64,000 nt of DNA, from NCBI GenBank assembly GCA_000333855.2, contig CM007319.1:2044205-2108204 (forward strand), in the 5' to 3' direction. The first letter of the stretch is position 1, and the number at the start of each line of letters is the position of its first letter. The notes beneath the pieces are model-generated. The model was not told the origin of the DNA, did no database searches, and was given only the letters and a program-made list of their open reading frames with translations. Origin of the DNA: Endotrypanum monterogeii (lineage: Eukaryota; Euglenozoa; Kinetoplastea; Trypanosomatida; Trypanosomatidae). Positions 9,708 to 19,727 of the stretch are shown here, one piece after another. Both the position numbers and the translations under genes were made by a program.

Positions 9708-9840
9708 GCGAAGAGGTCATTTGGGGCGGAAGAGAAGAAGACAAACAAAAAGATGATGGAGAGTGAGGAAAGGTAGTGTGTCTTGGGCACGGTTACTAGA
9801 ACCTTTTTTTTTTTTAATCTTTTGTCTGCGTGTGTGTTTC

Positions 9841-9881
9841 TGTGTGTGTGTGTGTGTGTGTGGGTGGGTGGGTGGGGGGGG
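9841..9881. repeat. (TG)n grading into GGGT repeats
   Basis: TG dinucleotides change into TGGG units and then G8. The G-rich half could form a G-quadruplex on the plus strand. Confidence 0.85.
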
Positions 9882-10800
9882 TGCCTCAAATGCAGGCACA
9901 GCTTTTGAAGAGAAGGCGGTGGGGGATGAATAGCCCAAGAAAGGCGGAAGCTGTTTCTTTACGAAATAACATGCTGCGAAAGAAGGGGGGGGGAAGATTG
10001 CAAAAAGAGGATAAAATAGGAATTAAGTGGCGGGGTAGCATGAGGTAATGAAGGCACAACAGGATAGCAAGAGGTGGCATCTACTGAGCCTCTTTTTCAG
10101 AGTTGCACACAGCAGCTTTTGGTGCAGGCAGACCATCTACAATAAGGTCAAGGGCATCCCCTAACCTACCGAATACGCTGAGACCATTTCGGGGGATATT
10201 ACACCATATCACGCTGCCGGTACAAACCATTGAAAAAACCCTTGCCCCCCCCCTTCTTCGTTAGATGAGCGATAATCATAATCAGCTCTATCCCGAGGAG
10301 ACGCAGAGGTAAAAAAATGTGCCTCCATATAGGGCTCGGACAAAAAGCAACGGTGACTCCCTTCATTCTTGAGTAGATTTGCGTGAACCCCACCGGTGAG
10401 AACAACAGGACTGTCGCAGCTGCGCCTGAGCCTATACTTCCGCTCTGTTTTTCTATTCTTTGTTTCAGTGACGTAACCCCGCGCGCGCGCCGCATCGAGT
10501 AGAGGAAATATTGGCGACCACGTGTGCACTTAGAGCTCAAAAAAAAAAAGACACGAATGGAGACGAGCATCCGCAGCATCCCTTTCTTCAAGCTCACGTG
10601 CGCCATTGATCACAAGAGTCTTACAAAAGGACATTAATGATGACCTCTCGAGTCGGGATATATATATATATATATAAAGAAACACAGTCGCCTGGATTTG
10701 TCCCCTCAGCCCCCTCTTTCCCCTTCAACTGTTGGTTATAGGAACGAGGGCGATCCGATACATGGGCACCTTTGCTATGAAAGAGTAGATGCAGTTGTGT

Positions 10801-11985
10801 TCAATTTTTCAGTTGCTTAAAGGCTGCGTCCTTCACCTGCTGCAGATCCTTATTGGCAGGGTCAAGGCTCAGACCCTGGGAAGCGGTCGTGAGAGCGTCG
10901 CGGTATTTTTTCAACGCGAGCTCCGTGGCTGCCTTGCGAAGATACCCCTTTGGCCACGAAGGATTGAGCGCGATACAGCGCAGAGAATCCCAGTACGCTC
11001 CTGTGAAATAGTTCTGGTTGAAGTAGCAGGCGGCGCGATTGCTGAAGTAAACATGGTTAGTGGTGTCAAGGTGAATAGCGAGCGTATAAAACTTGGCGGC
11101 CTTCACGTTTTCGCCCTGCTGGAACACCTTGTTGCCCTGGGTCTTGAAGCGGGCCGCCTCGTCTGCGCGGTTCTTCTGTGGGACCTGCGCCCTTTCCAGC
11201 TCCTTCACAGCGGCGGTGTTGTTGGCAGCCTTCGCCAGATCCAACGGCGTCTTGCCCTCGCCATTCTTCGCGTTCGGGTCAGCGCCGCAGTTGCACAGAA
11301 GACGGACACATTCCGAGTTGGCATTCTCCACTGCAATGTGCAGTGGTGTGGTGCCGTCTCCAGCAACGGTAATGTTTACACCTGCCCCGTGCTCGACTAA
11401 AAACTCCACAGCGTCAACCTTTTTCATGAAGAGAGCTGTGAAGAGGGCCGTGCCACCGTGCTTGTCAACAGCATCGATAGGCACCCTGAACTCGTAAAGG
11501 ACAGCACCAATACAATTCAGGTCGCCGGAGTGGCACGCCCAGTGAAGCAGCGTACCAGCCTCACTCTCCGAGTAGATGGTCTTGGCCCCCAGCTCCACAA
11601 GAAGGTGGAGACAGTCCAGGAATCCCATTGATGCGGCATAGTGCGCCGCCGTGCTTCCAGTTTGAGATTCCTTGTTGACATCGGCACCAGCGTTGATCAG
11701 AATGCGAATACACTCGAGCCTTCGACCTTTCACAGCCATCACAAGGGGGGTGTTTCCATCCATGTTCTCGATGTTCACATCTGCCTTGTAATCGAGTAAC
11801 AGAGACATCATCTCGATATCACCGTTGAAGGCGGCGAAGTGAAGGGCAGCGTAGCCGCCAGCCTCGACGGAGTTTACCAGCCCTGGGTCACCATTCAGCA
11901 TTAGACTGCAATCTGCTGTGTCGCGCGAGCGTGCGGCGCGCAAAAATTTCTCCACATCCTCCGAAATTCGAGTTCCGTCGTCCAT
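10801..11985 (-). CDS. Ankyrin-repeat and TPR protein
   Basis: 394 aa from the ATG at 11983-11985 (a GTG codon directly before it was not used). About seven ankyrin repeats fill residues 40-270; clear examples are GYAALHFAAFNGD, GNTPLVMAVKGRR, GSTAAHYAASMGF, GTTPLHIAVENAN and GKTPLDLAKAANN. They are followed by three TPR units at about 280-390, with the typical FKTQGNKVFQQGENVKAAKF, YFSNRAACYF and KGYLRKAATELALKKY motifs. Ankyrin plus carboxylate-clamp-like TPR proteins often link an HSP70/HSP90 chaperone to a client; that role is inferred from the fold. There is no membrane segment or signal. It is soluble and of ordinary length for this architecture. Confidence 0.85.
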   Translation of the reverse strand: MDDGTRISEDVEKFLRAARSRDTADCSLMLNGDPGLVNSVEAGGYAALHFAAFNGDIEMMSLLLDYKADVNIENMDGNTPLVMAVKGRRLECIRILINAGADVNKESQTGSTAAHYAASMGFLDCLHLLVELGAKTIYSESEAGTLLHWACHSGDLNCIGAVLYEFRVPIDAVDKHGGTALFTALFMKKVDAVEFLVEHGAGVNITVAGDGTTPLHIAVENANSECVRLLCNCGADPNAKNGEGKTPLDLAKAANNTAAVKELERAQVPQKNRADEAARFKTQGNKVFQQGENVKAAKFYTLAIHLDTTNHVYFSNRAACYFNQNYFTGAYWDSLRCIALNPSWPKGYLRKAATELALKKYRDALTTASQGLSLDPANKDLQQVKDAAFKQLKN

Positions 11986-12105
11986 CACTCTTTTATCTCG
12001 TAATTTAGTGAACGAAAATGTGAGGTTTTAGGTGATATTAATAATTGGTACACGCCGCCTTCTCTTTCCTACATCGCACCAAGTGTGTATGAATAAATGC
12101 ACGAA

Positions 12106-12140
<35 letters not shown>
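12106..12140. repeat. (TA)n microsatellite
   Basis: ATATATATACATATA followed by about 20 bases of TA, upstream of the ankyrin/TPR gene. Confidence 0.9.
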
Positions 12141-12543
12141 GTGGCCATGGACAGTGAGCTGAGGAATGGAGATGGTCAGAAGCGCACCTCCTCAGGGAGA
12201 GTCAACGACCCACATTGTGTTTCGCATTCACAAATACACACAAAACTGTTTTCAATCAGCTAAGTGGTAGAAAAGCACGAAGCCGTGCTCGATGTCGACA
12301 ACGCGTTCCGATGTGACCTCGCCGCACGGAGGTCGCTGCCGGGATTCGAGTAGGAATCTCCGAAGAAAAAAAAAGCAAGACGGTGGCCTCTATTCTCATC
12401 CAAGATGCGCAGTAGAACCTCCGCGCTTGCTTCTATCGCGGGAATGCAACGCTATCGTCTCCCAGGTATCACTAACGATGCCATTGCCACTCATCATGTC
12501 TCTGTCACTCCTCTTCACGACATTGATTGCATTTATGCGTGTG

Positions 12544-12546
<3 letters not shown>

Positions 12547-12579
<33 letters not shown>
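12547..12579. repeat. (TG)n microsatellite
   Basis: Thirty-two bases of uninterrupted TG in the spacer between the WD40 and ankyrin/TPR genes. Confidence 0.9.
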
Positions 12580-12580
<1 letters not shown>

Positions 12581-13915
12581 TTTTCTTTTTTCTGGAACGT
12601 AACAATTCTTCCATTCAACATCAGCTTAACTCGAGCACTCTAGATGTCCCGCAGCGGGATCATTCGTGCGGCGTCAAGCCCCACTCAAAACGCGTTACAA
12701 CAATGTCCAAACATCGACCTGGGTAACAATTTGGCCTCATTTCATGCCCCAAACGCCTCACTTATGCCACACAGGGTGTCCTTCACGATATATTGAGCTA
12801 TCCAATCGTGTACAGTGCATAGGGGTATCTTACAGCCACGCGATCACGTCCCCTCCACCTTGTCAAATGCCGCTGGCAAGTTCGCTGTGAGATGATCACC
12901 CCAACGCTAAGCCGCCAGGACTCAGCGCTCAAACAGACACACAGGGGATAACGGTATCGACAATTCGGTGCAACCTCCTCGTATTGGAAGAACTTGTACA
13001 CCCCGCCACCGATAGTTGCTCAGCAGTGATCGGGAAATAAGAGGCTGCTTAGCCCACCCACCCATCCTCCTTCAAAACACACGGAGAAGCTGCTGTAAAG
13101 AAATACTACGCCGAGGTGTTCCACCCACATCACCCATTGCCTCCCCGCGGTTCGTGGAAAAAGATAAAAGCGCATCAGAAAAATCTGAAGCAAACACACG
13201 TCAGAGAAGTAGAGACTAGAACACAACAAAAATAAATACACCGATGGCATCAAAACACAGCCGTTGCACCTTCCGTCAGGGTTGACAACTAAAAAAAAAC
13301 GACAGCGGAATACATGACCAAGAAAATTCTTGTGTGATCTTCAAACCCCCTACACACGATCCCGTACCCTTTTCACACACACATACACATACACACAGGC
13401 GTACACGCAGAAAAAAACAAAAAAAATAGATAAATAGGAAAAAAAAAGAAAGAGAAATAACTGCACTCGCATCCATCATCCTTGACTCCTTCCTGAAGAA
13501 GTGAGGCATAAACATTAGGTGGGAAATCTCCGTATCAGCGGGTGCACCTCCGTTTCATTTAACAACATTAGGTGAAAAAGGTGAAACAATACGAAGAAAA
13601 AAACAAGAGTCAAGACGCGAGTGGGCACCTTACGTCTTCGTGCGCAGACGCGTGAGGCCATAGATCGAAAACGAGTCCACCTCACTGAAAGCAACGACGG
13701 GAACATAAAGAACGTGCGTGGTCAAAGTGGAAGAGAAAGAAAACCATGACAAGGACAACGAAAGATCTGTTAGGGCAGCGAAAAGCCCCAACCTCACTTT
13801 TTTTTTTCACTATATATCGAGATGACCCTCCCACTGCCTCCTCGTGTATACCCTCGGGTCCTCCGCCCTTTCACCTCAAGATCTGCTTACTGTTGCCTCG
13901 CGTACATAAACACAA

Positions 13916-15583
13916 TTACACCTCAAAGGAGTTGAGCTCATAGGCGGGGGCGAATAAATCCAGCGTACGCGCATCGCCGCCGCAGTAGAGTATGGTACCA
14001 GCATTATTCCAGCATACAGCATTGTAGAGAGAGGCATTTCCGCCACGATCGAAACGCGACGATGTAGGGACGGAGGTGCCGCTAGAAAAGTTGATTAGGT
14101 AGACGCCCGTGAGCGTTGCTACAGCACACTGTAGAGAATTACTAACAGACATACTGAGAACGGCACTATCCATATCGCGCTGCGTAGTGGGACTGCGTAG
14201 CATCCGTAAGTCCTCCACGACGATGCGTTTGTCAAGCCCGGCTGTGAACAAGTTGTGCTCGCAGCTTGCAATGCAAGAAACAGTGTTTGTGTGATGTGTT
14301 TCTGAACTGACGTGGCGGGGGTCTCGCAGGTCATAGATCAGCGTCGAGCAGTCTCGAGACCCCGTTATCACCAGGTTCTCACGGTCGCTCGGAACGTGCA
14401 TAGCTGTTATGATATCTGTGTGATCGAAGTAGCGCTGTGTCACCTGTTGGCCGTCATAGATCATGAGCGCATTGGAGTTTGAAGTCTGCACACCAACGCA
14501 ATACTTCGACCCTGACGAATCCTTGAGGCACTTGAGGCTAGAGATGAAGTGTGCGTCGTCAGGCTCGGTGCCGCCGCATTCCTGCCATTGCGCTTTGCGG
14601 TTACCGTCCTCGTTGTAAAATATAACTGCCGGAGGCGTATTGGCGTACCGTCCCACTGCGCCGACAATCAGGGTGTGACCACGGTTGGTGAGGTCTAGGC
14701 ATGAAGCGTAGTGGCGCGAAAGAAGCACGTTCTGTAGCAACACGCCTACGCCGTCCCAGGTCCCTATCGTGCCGTCTGAGGAGGAACTCACAACTACCTC
14801 GCGATGGTTTGCCCCGCCGCAGTAGGCGAGAGAAAGAATGGGGTACTCGTGATGGGAGCTGGAGCGGCGCAGACTCAGTGGCGGCTTGTACAAAGACCAT
14901 CCAAAGGCCTCCATAATATATTCGACGTCGTAGAGGAACGTATCGTTCACCTGTGCAAAACGTACGGCGCCTCTCAGAGCACTCAACGTTGCCGCATCGC
15001 AGCCCCGGACAGCCTCGTATGCAACCTCTACTAATTTCCCAAGGCATGTCATTCCAGCGGTTCGCGTGGTGTCGCTCTCGATCATTTGCACCAGAGTCCC
15101 TATAACACAACGAACGTTCAGCAGCTCTCTTCTTGTCATAACGGCCAAGGTCTCTGCATAGCCGATGAAGGGTGCACGACTGCAATCCAGGCGCCGTGGC
15201 TTTGACAGGAATGCCATTGCGCGCTGCACAATAGCCTCCCTAGCGTGTGCCCTCGCATCCTCAGGCAGCCGAGTGAGCACTCCTATAAATGGTGCGACGC
15301 CCTCACCGCTGTCAACACGGCCCTTGCTGAATAGCGCCGTTGAACACATCACATCGAGGCTATCAGCAAAGGACGAAGGATATGAGAGACGGCGGACCAG
15401 CTCGCTTACTATCGCATCGTATTGCTTCGTCTTGACCGCATCCTTAATACGCTGTGCTAGGAGATTCGTATCCGTCTTGAAGCGCACCACCGCGTTTTGG
15501 TCTATCTCAGATACCGTCTGCTGTAGGTACCCGACCTTGTGCAACTCGGAGTTGCCGAGCTCAACGTTGACCGTTATCTTCAT
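13916..15583 (-). CDS. WD40-repeat protein with helical N-terminal domain
   Basis: 555 aa from the ATG at 15581-15583. Residues ~1-235 look alpha-helical (for example KTKQYDAIVSELVRRLSYPS and ARAHAREAIVQRAMAFL). Residues ~240-550 form a WD40-type propeller. Recognisable blades include HREVVVSSSSDGTIGTWDG, the D-LVITGSRDCSTLIYDLRD blade (near residue 415) and HNLFTAGLDKRIVVEDLR. No signal peptide or membrane segment. I cannot place it in a named complex. WD40 proteins usually act as scaffolds, and the helical N-domain may supply dimerisation. The acceptor at 15626-15627 gives a short 5' UTR. Confidence 0.8.
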   Translation of the reverse strand: MKITVNVELGNSELHKVGYLQQTVSEIDQNAVVRFKTDTNLLAQRIKDAVKTKQYDAIVSELVRRLSYPSSFADSLDVMCSTALFSKGRVDSGEGVAPFIGVLTRLPEDARAHAREAIVQRAMAFLSKPRRLDCSRAPFIGYAETLAVMTRRELLNVRCVIGTLVQMIESDTTRTAGMTCLGKLVEVAYEAVRGCDAATLSALRGAVRFAQVNDTFLYDVEYIMEAFGWSLYKPPLSLRRSSSHHEYPILSLAYCGGANHREVVVSSSSDGTIGTWDGVGVLLQNVLLSRHYASCLDLTNRGHTLIVGAVGRYANTPPAVIFYNEDGNRKAQWQECGGTEPDDAHFISSLKCLKDSSGSKYCVGVQTSNSNALMIYDGQQVTQRYFDHTDIITAMHVPSDRENLVITGSRDCSTLIYDLRDPRHVSSETHHTNTVSCIASCEHNLFTAGLDKRIVVEDLRMLRSPTTQRDMDSAVLSMSVSNSLQCAVATLTGVYLINFSSGTSVPTSSRFDRGGNASLYNAVCWNNAGTILYCGGDARTLDLFAPAYELNSFEV

Positions 15584-16460
15584 TCCTTTTCTCTATTATT
15601 TCTCTTTTTCTTCCTCGGTAACCACCTACCACAAACAGAACAAAAAATATATCTTTGACTAGCAGCTCGAGAAAAATCGTTGTTCTCTTTCCTATGCGTC
15701 TTTTCGGCTTGAGGTGGAAGTTGATGTTCGAGCTACACATGCGAGTAGAAATTTGAAGAATGTTGTCAGAGGCCCACAAGAAAAAAAGGGTCGAGTGGCA
15801 CACACACAGTTCATGCAGAAAACATGAAGGCGTGGAGAAGAGAAGGGAAAAAGTGAAGACGCTGGGAAAACTTCTTTTTTTTTTTTTTTGGGGGGGGGGG
15901 GTTTAGAACCAACCGTACCCTGTTTTTTTATCAATTCTCTCCTTCACGTTCAGACTGCATACCTCAGACTACAACGGCCTCACTCATTGGACCAAAATAT
16001 GCCTGCAATGAGGAATAGCATATGGTGTTGTTTCGAGGATACGCCAAGAGAGACCTCCCATAGGCCAATACGCACAACGGTTAAGGGGGAAAAAAAATAA
16101 GAGAACGGCTCTTCTGCTCCTCCATCTAGCTTAACTTCGTTTGCACATACAGCGCGCCAAGCAGTGGCGCGGCTTCAACATCTTCACTCCACCTCGCACG
16201 TTTTTCATTTAGTTCTCTTCATTACTTCGATTTGTAATCGCGACACGACCACCCTCCATGAAGAAAAAAAAAGACACACAGAAAGTTCGATCGACGTCAG
16301 CGATAATGAACTCCATTTGCCTCTCTTATTTCTGTGCAGCAGAAACAGACACACCACTCGAGGATATATCCCGCCATATTGGTGCGGGAGAGTTGGTCAT
16401 GAAAGCCGAGATGAAGGTAACCGCACTCTCGGCGACCGCACCAGCCGTATCAGAAGTCTA
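15584..16460. other. Intergenic spacer with T16-G11 homopolymer junction
   Basis: It holds the WD40 acceptor and the 3' UTR of the cap methyltransferase gene. At about 15874-15901 a T-run of about 16 passes directly into a G-run of about 11 on the plus strand. No protein-like frame was found. Confidence 0.55.
15626..15627 (-). promoter_or_regulatory. Predicted trans-splice acceptor AG for the WD40 gene
   Basis: The minus strand reads ATATATTTTTTGTTCTGTTT and then GTGGTAG. The 5' UTR would be about 42 bases with no ATG before the start at 15583. Confidence 0.5.
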
Positions 16461-17774
16461 TCAAGCGGCGTTAGCCATTCGCTTTTTTCCAGAAATCCTG
16501 CGACGGCTCCTGTTCGCCTCATAGTGCTGGTTGTTTGTCAGGGGGCGATGTGAGTGTTGTCTCCAGGCCCACCGAACTGGAGGAAAGCAGTACACAACAC
16601 CAAAATCACCGAGCGAAAACACGGACCAAAAATGGGATGTCAGCTCGACATCCCCGACTTTAACCCCAGTGGGAATCTCTCCGCAGTCCTTGTGCTGCGT
16701 GACAAGGGATGCCACCTGCTCTACGGTCATGTCATTTTTCAACATATCGAAGAATTGAAGGGCAGAGGGCTTCTTGGTGGAGTACAGCAGCGTCACCCAG
16801 CGCGCATGCTGCTCTGTGAACCCCGGGTCCAGCGGACGAAATAGCGGATACTCCAGCTGCTCGCTCAGACTTCTCGACAGCTCTTCGACGGTGTTGTACG
16901 AGGAAGTAAAGGCGCTGAGATACTCTCCCAAAATGATACGTTCGGCAGTGCAATCCTTTTCATAGCGGTGCTGCACATTATACGCGTAGCACTGCTCCTC
17001 GTGCGCTGTGCAGTAATAACGTCGAGTTGGCGCCTCGTAGCCACGTATAAACGGTCCAACGACAACCAAGCGCACTTCTGAGGACGACTTCGGTGCCCAC
17101 ACGCCAAGCAGCTGCGTTCCTTCCAGGTAAGTGTACTCCTCTGACGTTGTGTCTTGTGCGCTGGAGCTGGACGTGTCGCTGCGCTTCGCCGGATACGGAG
17201 GGTGGAACTTCAGCATGGCCGCCTCTGCCTGGAGAGAGAAGCACCACTCTCGCTGGGCATTGTTGTCCTGTTGAATCATTTCGGTGTGTTCCTGATTGAG
17301 TGACATCCCCGTCGGCTGACCAGATCGAATGTCACTCACCAGAAAGATATCATGCGTCTCGCAGTAAGAACGCCGAATCCGCAAGCACAGCTCTGGGGTA
17401 CACAGATCCTCGATGAGCTCCAGTATACAGCTGCCCTCCCTCGATGCGATCTCCTTGACCTCTGGACAAAACGGCGCCGGGTCGATGAGGATAAACTGAA
17501 AATGCGGAAAAAGGGAAAAGAGAAACGGCAGATGCAGTCCGCAAGCAGCTCCAGCATACACAATAAGCACCCGCTTGATAGACGCGGGGCCCCCCCGACT
17601 TTTTACGTAGGCTCTGATCTGAACAAAAAACTCAACCTCCGAAAGGAACAACTTCCGCTGACCATAATGCAGCCCTTTACCGAGTGGACTCACGAACGAG
17701 GCGGTCGAGGCATTGCTCTGGTACAGCTCTCGCGGTGCATCCTCCGTCAGTATTCGTCGCTGATCAAATTGCAT
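16461..17774 (-). CDS. Cap 2'-O-methyltransferase, VP39-like (MTR2 type)
   Basis: 437 aa from the ATG at 17772-17774. It shows the fold signature of the VP39-like cap ribose methyltransferases: GQRKLFLSEVEFF (residues 38-50), the SAM-binding VLIVYAGAACGLHLPFL (69-85), FILIDPAPF (94-102) and LVSDIRS (145-151). The catalytic K-D-K-E tetrad can be placed at K41, D148, K189 and E233. Family knowledge: kinetoplastids methylate the first four nucleotides of the spliced-leader RNA (cap 4) with MTR1, MTR2 and MTR3. The VP39-like members are MTR2 (about 48 kDa) and MTR3 (about 57 kDa). The size here fits MTR2 better. The last ~40 residues are Arg-rich (RRRISGKKRM) and could be a nuclear targeting signal. 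A nuclear role in cap 4 formation is inferred. Confidence 0.75.
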   Translation of the reverse strand: MQFDQRRILTEDAPRELYQSNASTASFVSPLGKGLHYGQRKLFLSEVEFFVQIRAYVKSRGGPASIKRVLIVYAGAACGLHLPFLFSLFPHFQFILIDPAPFCPEVKEIASREGSCILELIEDLCTPELCLRIRRSYCETHDIFLVSDIRSGQPTGMSLNQEHTEMIQQDNNAQREWCFSLQAEAAMLKFHPPYPAKRSDTSSSSAQDTTSEEYTYLEGTQLLGVWAPKSSSEVRLVVVGPFIRGYEAPTRRYYCTAHEEQCYAYNVQHRYEKDCTAERIILGEYLSAFTSSYNTVEELSRSLSEQLEYPLFRPLDPGFTEQHARWVTLLYSTKKPSALQFFDMLKNDMTVEQVASLVTQHKDCGEIPTGVKVGDVELTSHFWSVFSLGDFGVVYCFPPVRWAWRQHSHRPLTNNQHYEANRSRRRISGKKRMANAA

Positions 17775-18887
17775 ATGGCTCCGTGGTTACCTCTCGGTGT
17801 GGTCTGCATACGAACGATACAAGACACTGAAGTCAATCCCCTCGCAGGAAGAGTGTCACCTGAGACCGCGGGTGAGTCCAAGAGGAACAAGCGAAGAATA
17901 AGTTTTTAAAAAGGGACTATAGGGCACGAACAGGAGCGCGTCCCCTCCCAACAACACAAAGGGAAATGGAAACAGGTTTGAGAGGTGGAGAAAAATATGT
18001 AATCCGAATCGTGGCCGCAGTGGAATATATGCCCAAAAAATATTTTTTTGTGTGATAGCGACGGCAGCTCATCAACAGCTCACCAGCGCTACCATACCGA
18101 GCACCGAAGGGAGCATCTGCTCCCTCACCCCGCAAGTATACGTGTACACACACACAATTGTATATATGTGTGCATCTGTGTGTGTGTGTGTGTGTGTGTG
18201 TTAGGGACTGTTGTAACAACAACTAATAAAAAGCACACACGCTTGAAATGAAGTGTTTCATTAGCATCATCTAGCGTACTGCAGAGTCATAAACCTTGTG
18301 TTATTCCCGCTTTCATCACTGCACTCGAAAAAAAAAAAACAGATATAAAAACATGAAAATTAAGTACATCAGCAGGTTCACTCATGCGCAAATTTACATC
18401 AAAATCTAACAGAAAACCGTCTGTACATCCCAAAGACAACGCGGTACCAAAGCAAAGACACGCACGCACGCACGGAGGCGCACACAACACACAAACTCAA
18501 CAATATAAAAAAAAAAAGATAAAGAGCCTCCACTTGGGTGAAAATATATACTCATTTGTGCCTCGCACACCGATCCCATTGCATCGCATCACATCGCTCG
18601 CCCATCCTTTCCTCTTTCTTCTTCGGGTCACACCAGCGGTGCGAACTGAGAAAGCAACCCACAATAGAAAAAAAAAAATCGCACAGTTGAGACGGTGCAC
18701 AAACCGCAGGAAGGGTTTTAAGATGAGCCAAACAAAAAGATGCCCAAACAGGGGGGGAGAGCGATTTTCTGATTCTTCTAGACAGAAAAAAAAACTGCTG
18801 CAATGCACATATATCAACGAAGTCGAGACGTCCATGACTCACTGGACTGCGGGAAAGGCAGGCTCCGCACGCGTGCCGGAGCATTTC
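17775..18887. other. Intergenic spacer with TG microsatellite
   Basis: It contains the cap methyltransferase 5' UTR, a (TG)n array at about 18176-18201 with a CA/TA stretch just before it (18147-18170), and several A-runs (18328-18339, 18508-18519, 18667-18678). The A-runs are T-runs on the transcribed strand. No gene is seen. Confidence 0.6.
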
Positions 18888-19727
18888 TTATCTCTGATCA
18901 TCGTACACATAGACGTGATGTCGACCCATTTTTTGCATCGCGAACTCTACAGCCACTAGCTGCTTCTCTAAGAGCTCTTGGTGAGCACGCTGTGATGGTG
19001 TTTCCATCTTACCGAAACCCTTCCTCTGGTATTCTTTGTTGAGAACGTCCCAGCGACGCTGGAGACCTTCGCGCAGCTGCGCCAGCTCTGCAGCAGGAAT
19101 CTCTGACCATAGCTCCTGAGCAGCCTTCTCTGTTGCATAGAAGTCTTCAAGTACCTTTTTGCGTGCATTCAGATCCCCTTTGATTTCGGTAATGTACTTG
19201 GGCACCTTCCCGAAATCCTCGCGGTCCGTCGCGCGAGGCTGTGGGACTGGCATTACCTTAGTTGGCACCGCCATTGTGTTCTCTACAGCATTGGCGACTA
19301 CGAAGTTCTTGTCCGTCCGCAATCCCATGACAGGGCGCTCGTGGCGCAAGGGAACGTCAGGTTTTATCTTCTCCTGGTGGTAATCACTTTTCTTAAACTT
19401 GGAGTTGTCGACAGTGGGTGCGCCACGACTGGCGGTGAGCGGTCCTTCGTTTTTTCGAAGGAAGTTCTCCGGATTCACAGTGCTGCCGACCTCGCGACCA
19501 AAGGTTCCAATAGGCTTCCGTGCGGGGTGCACAGAAGGTTCCGTGTATTCTCCCCCGGCGTTAGCTAAAATCGCGCTGGTGCCGTGAATGCCAAAGGTGG
19601 ACGCTGTCGGGGGTGGCGCTGGGCAATTCTTCTTGACAGCCACGATTGGTTTGGCGCTCTGGATTTTTCCGTCTGCGGCTGAAGGTCCACTAGCGGCCAC
19701 CAAGTTGTAAACACACTCACCGGACAT
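18888..19727 (-). CDS. Enkurin-domain protein
   Basis: 279 aa from the ATG at 19725-19727. The C-terminal region (about 171-272) matches the enkurin domain: DFGKVPKYITEIK, then a helix with ELAQLREGLQRRWDVLNKEYQRK, then TPSQRAHQELLEKQLVAVEFAMQKM. The N-terminal 170 residues are Pro-rich and disordered, with CPAPPPTAS, an SH3-ligand-like stretch also seen in animal enkurin. Family knowledge: enkurin is a ciliary/flagellar protein that binds calmodulin and TRP channels in sperm and is part of the axoneme, including the microtubule inner protein set in some species. A flagellar location is therefore inferred. No coiled coil or membrane segment is obvious beyond the enkurin helices. Confidence 0.85.
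   Translation of the reverse strand: MSGECVYNLVAASGPSAADGKIQSAKPIVAVKKNCPAPPPTASTFGIHGTSAILANAGGEYTEPSVHPARKPIGTFGREVGSTVNPENFLRKNEGPLTASRGAPTVDNSKFKKSDYHQEKIKPDVPLRHERPVMGLRTDKNFVVANAVENTMAVPTKVMPVPQPRATDREDFGKVPKYITEIKGDLNARKKVLEDFYATEKAAQELWSEIPAAELAQLREGLQRRWDVLNKEYQRKGFGKMETPSQRAHQELLEKQLVAVEFAMQKMGRHHVYVYDDQR

Larger units (their letters stand above)
9700..10800. other. Intergenic spacer, no gene seen
   Basis: It contains the PEX11 acceptor, a (TG)n(GGTG)n array at 9841-9881 and (TA)n at 10659-10677. A minus frame at 10199-10606 runs through a T-run/pyrimidine tract and looks like UTR. The 3' UTR of the ankyrin/TPR gene is at the right end. Confidence 0.6.
11986..13915. other. Long intergenic spacer (1.9 kb), no convincing gene
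   Basis: The longest gene-free gap inside the cluster. It has a (TA)n run at 12106-12140 and (TG)n at 12547-12579. A CA-rich stretch lies near 13375-13400, with A-runs near 13291, 13411 and 13438. Short minus-strand frames near 13020-13253 and 13515-13706 consist mostly of T-rich tract codons. A decayed gene cannot be excluded. Confidence 0.5.

Noticed and set aside
10199..10606. Minus-strand frame of 135 codons in the PEX11/ankyrin spacer
   Set aside because: It includes a T-run coding VFFFLSS and has no domain; it reads like UTR with a pyrimidine tract.
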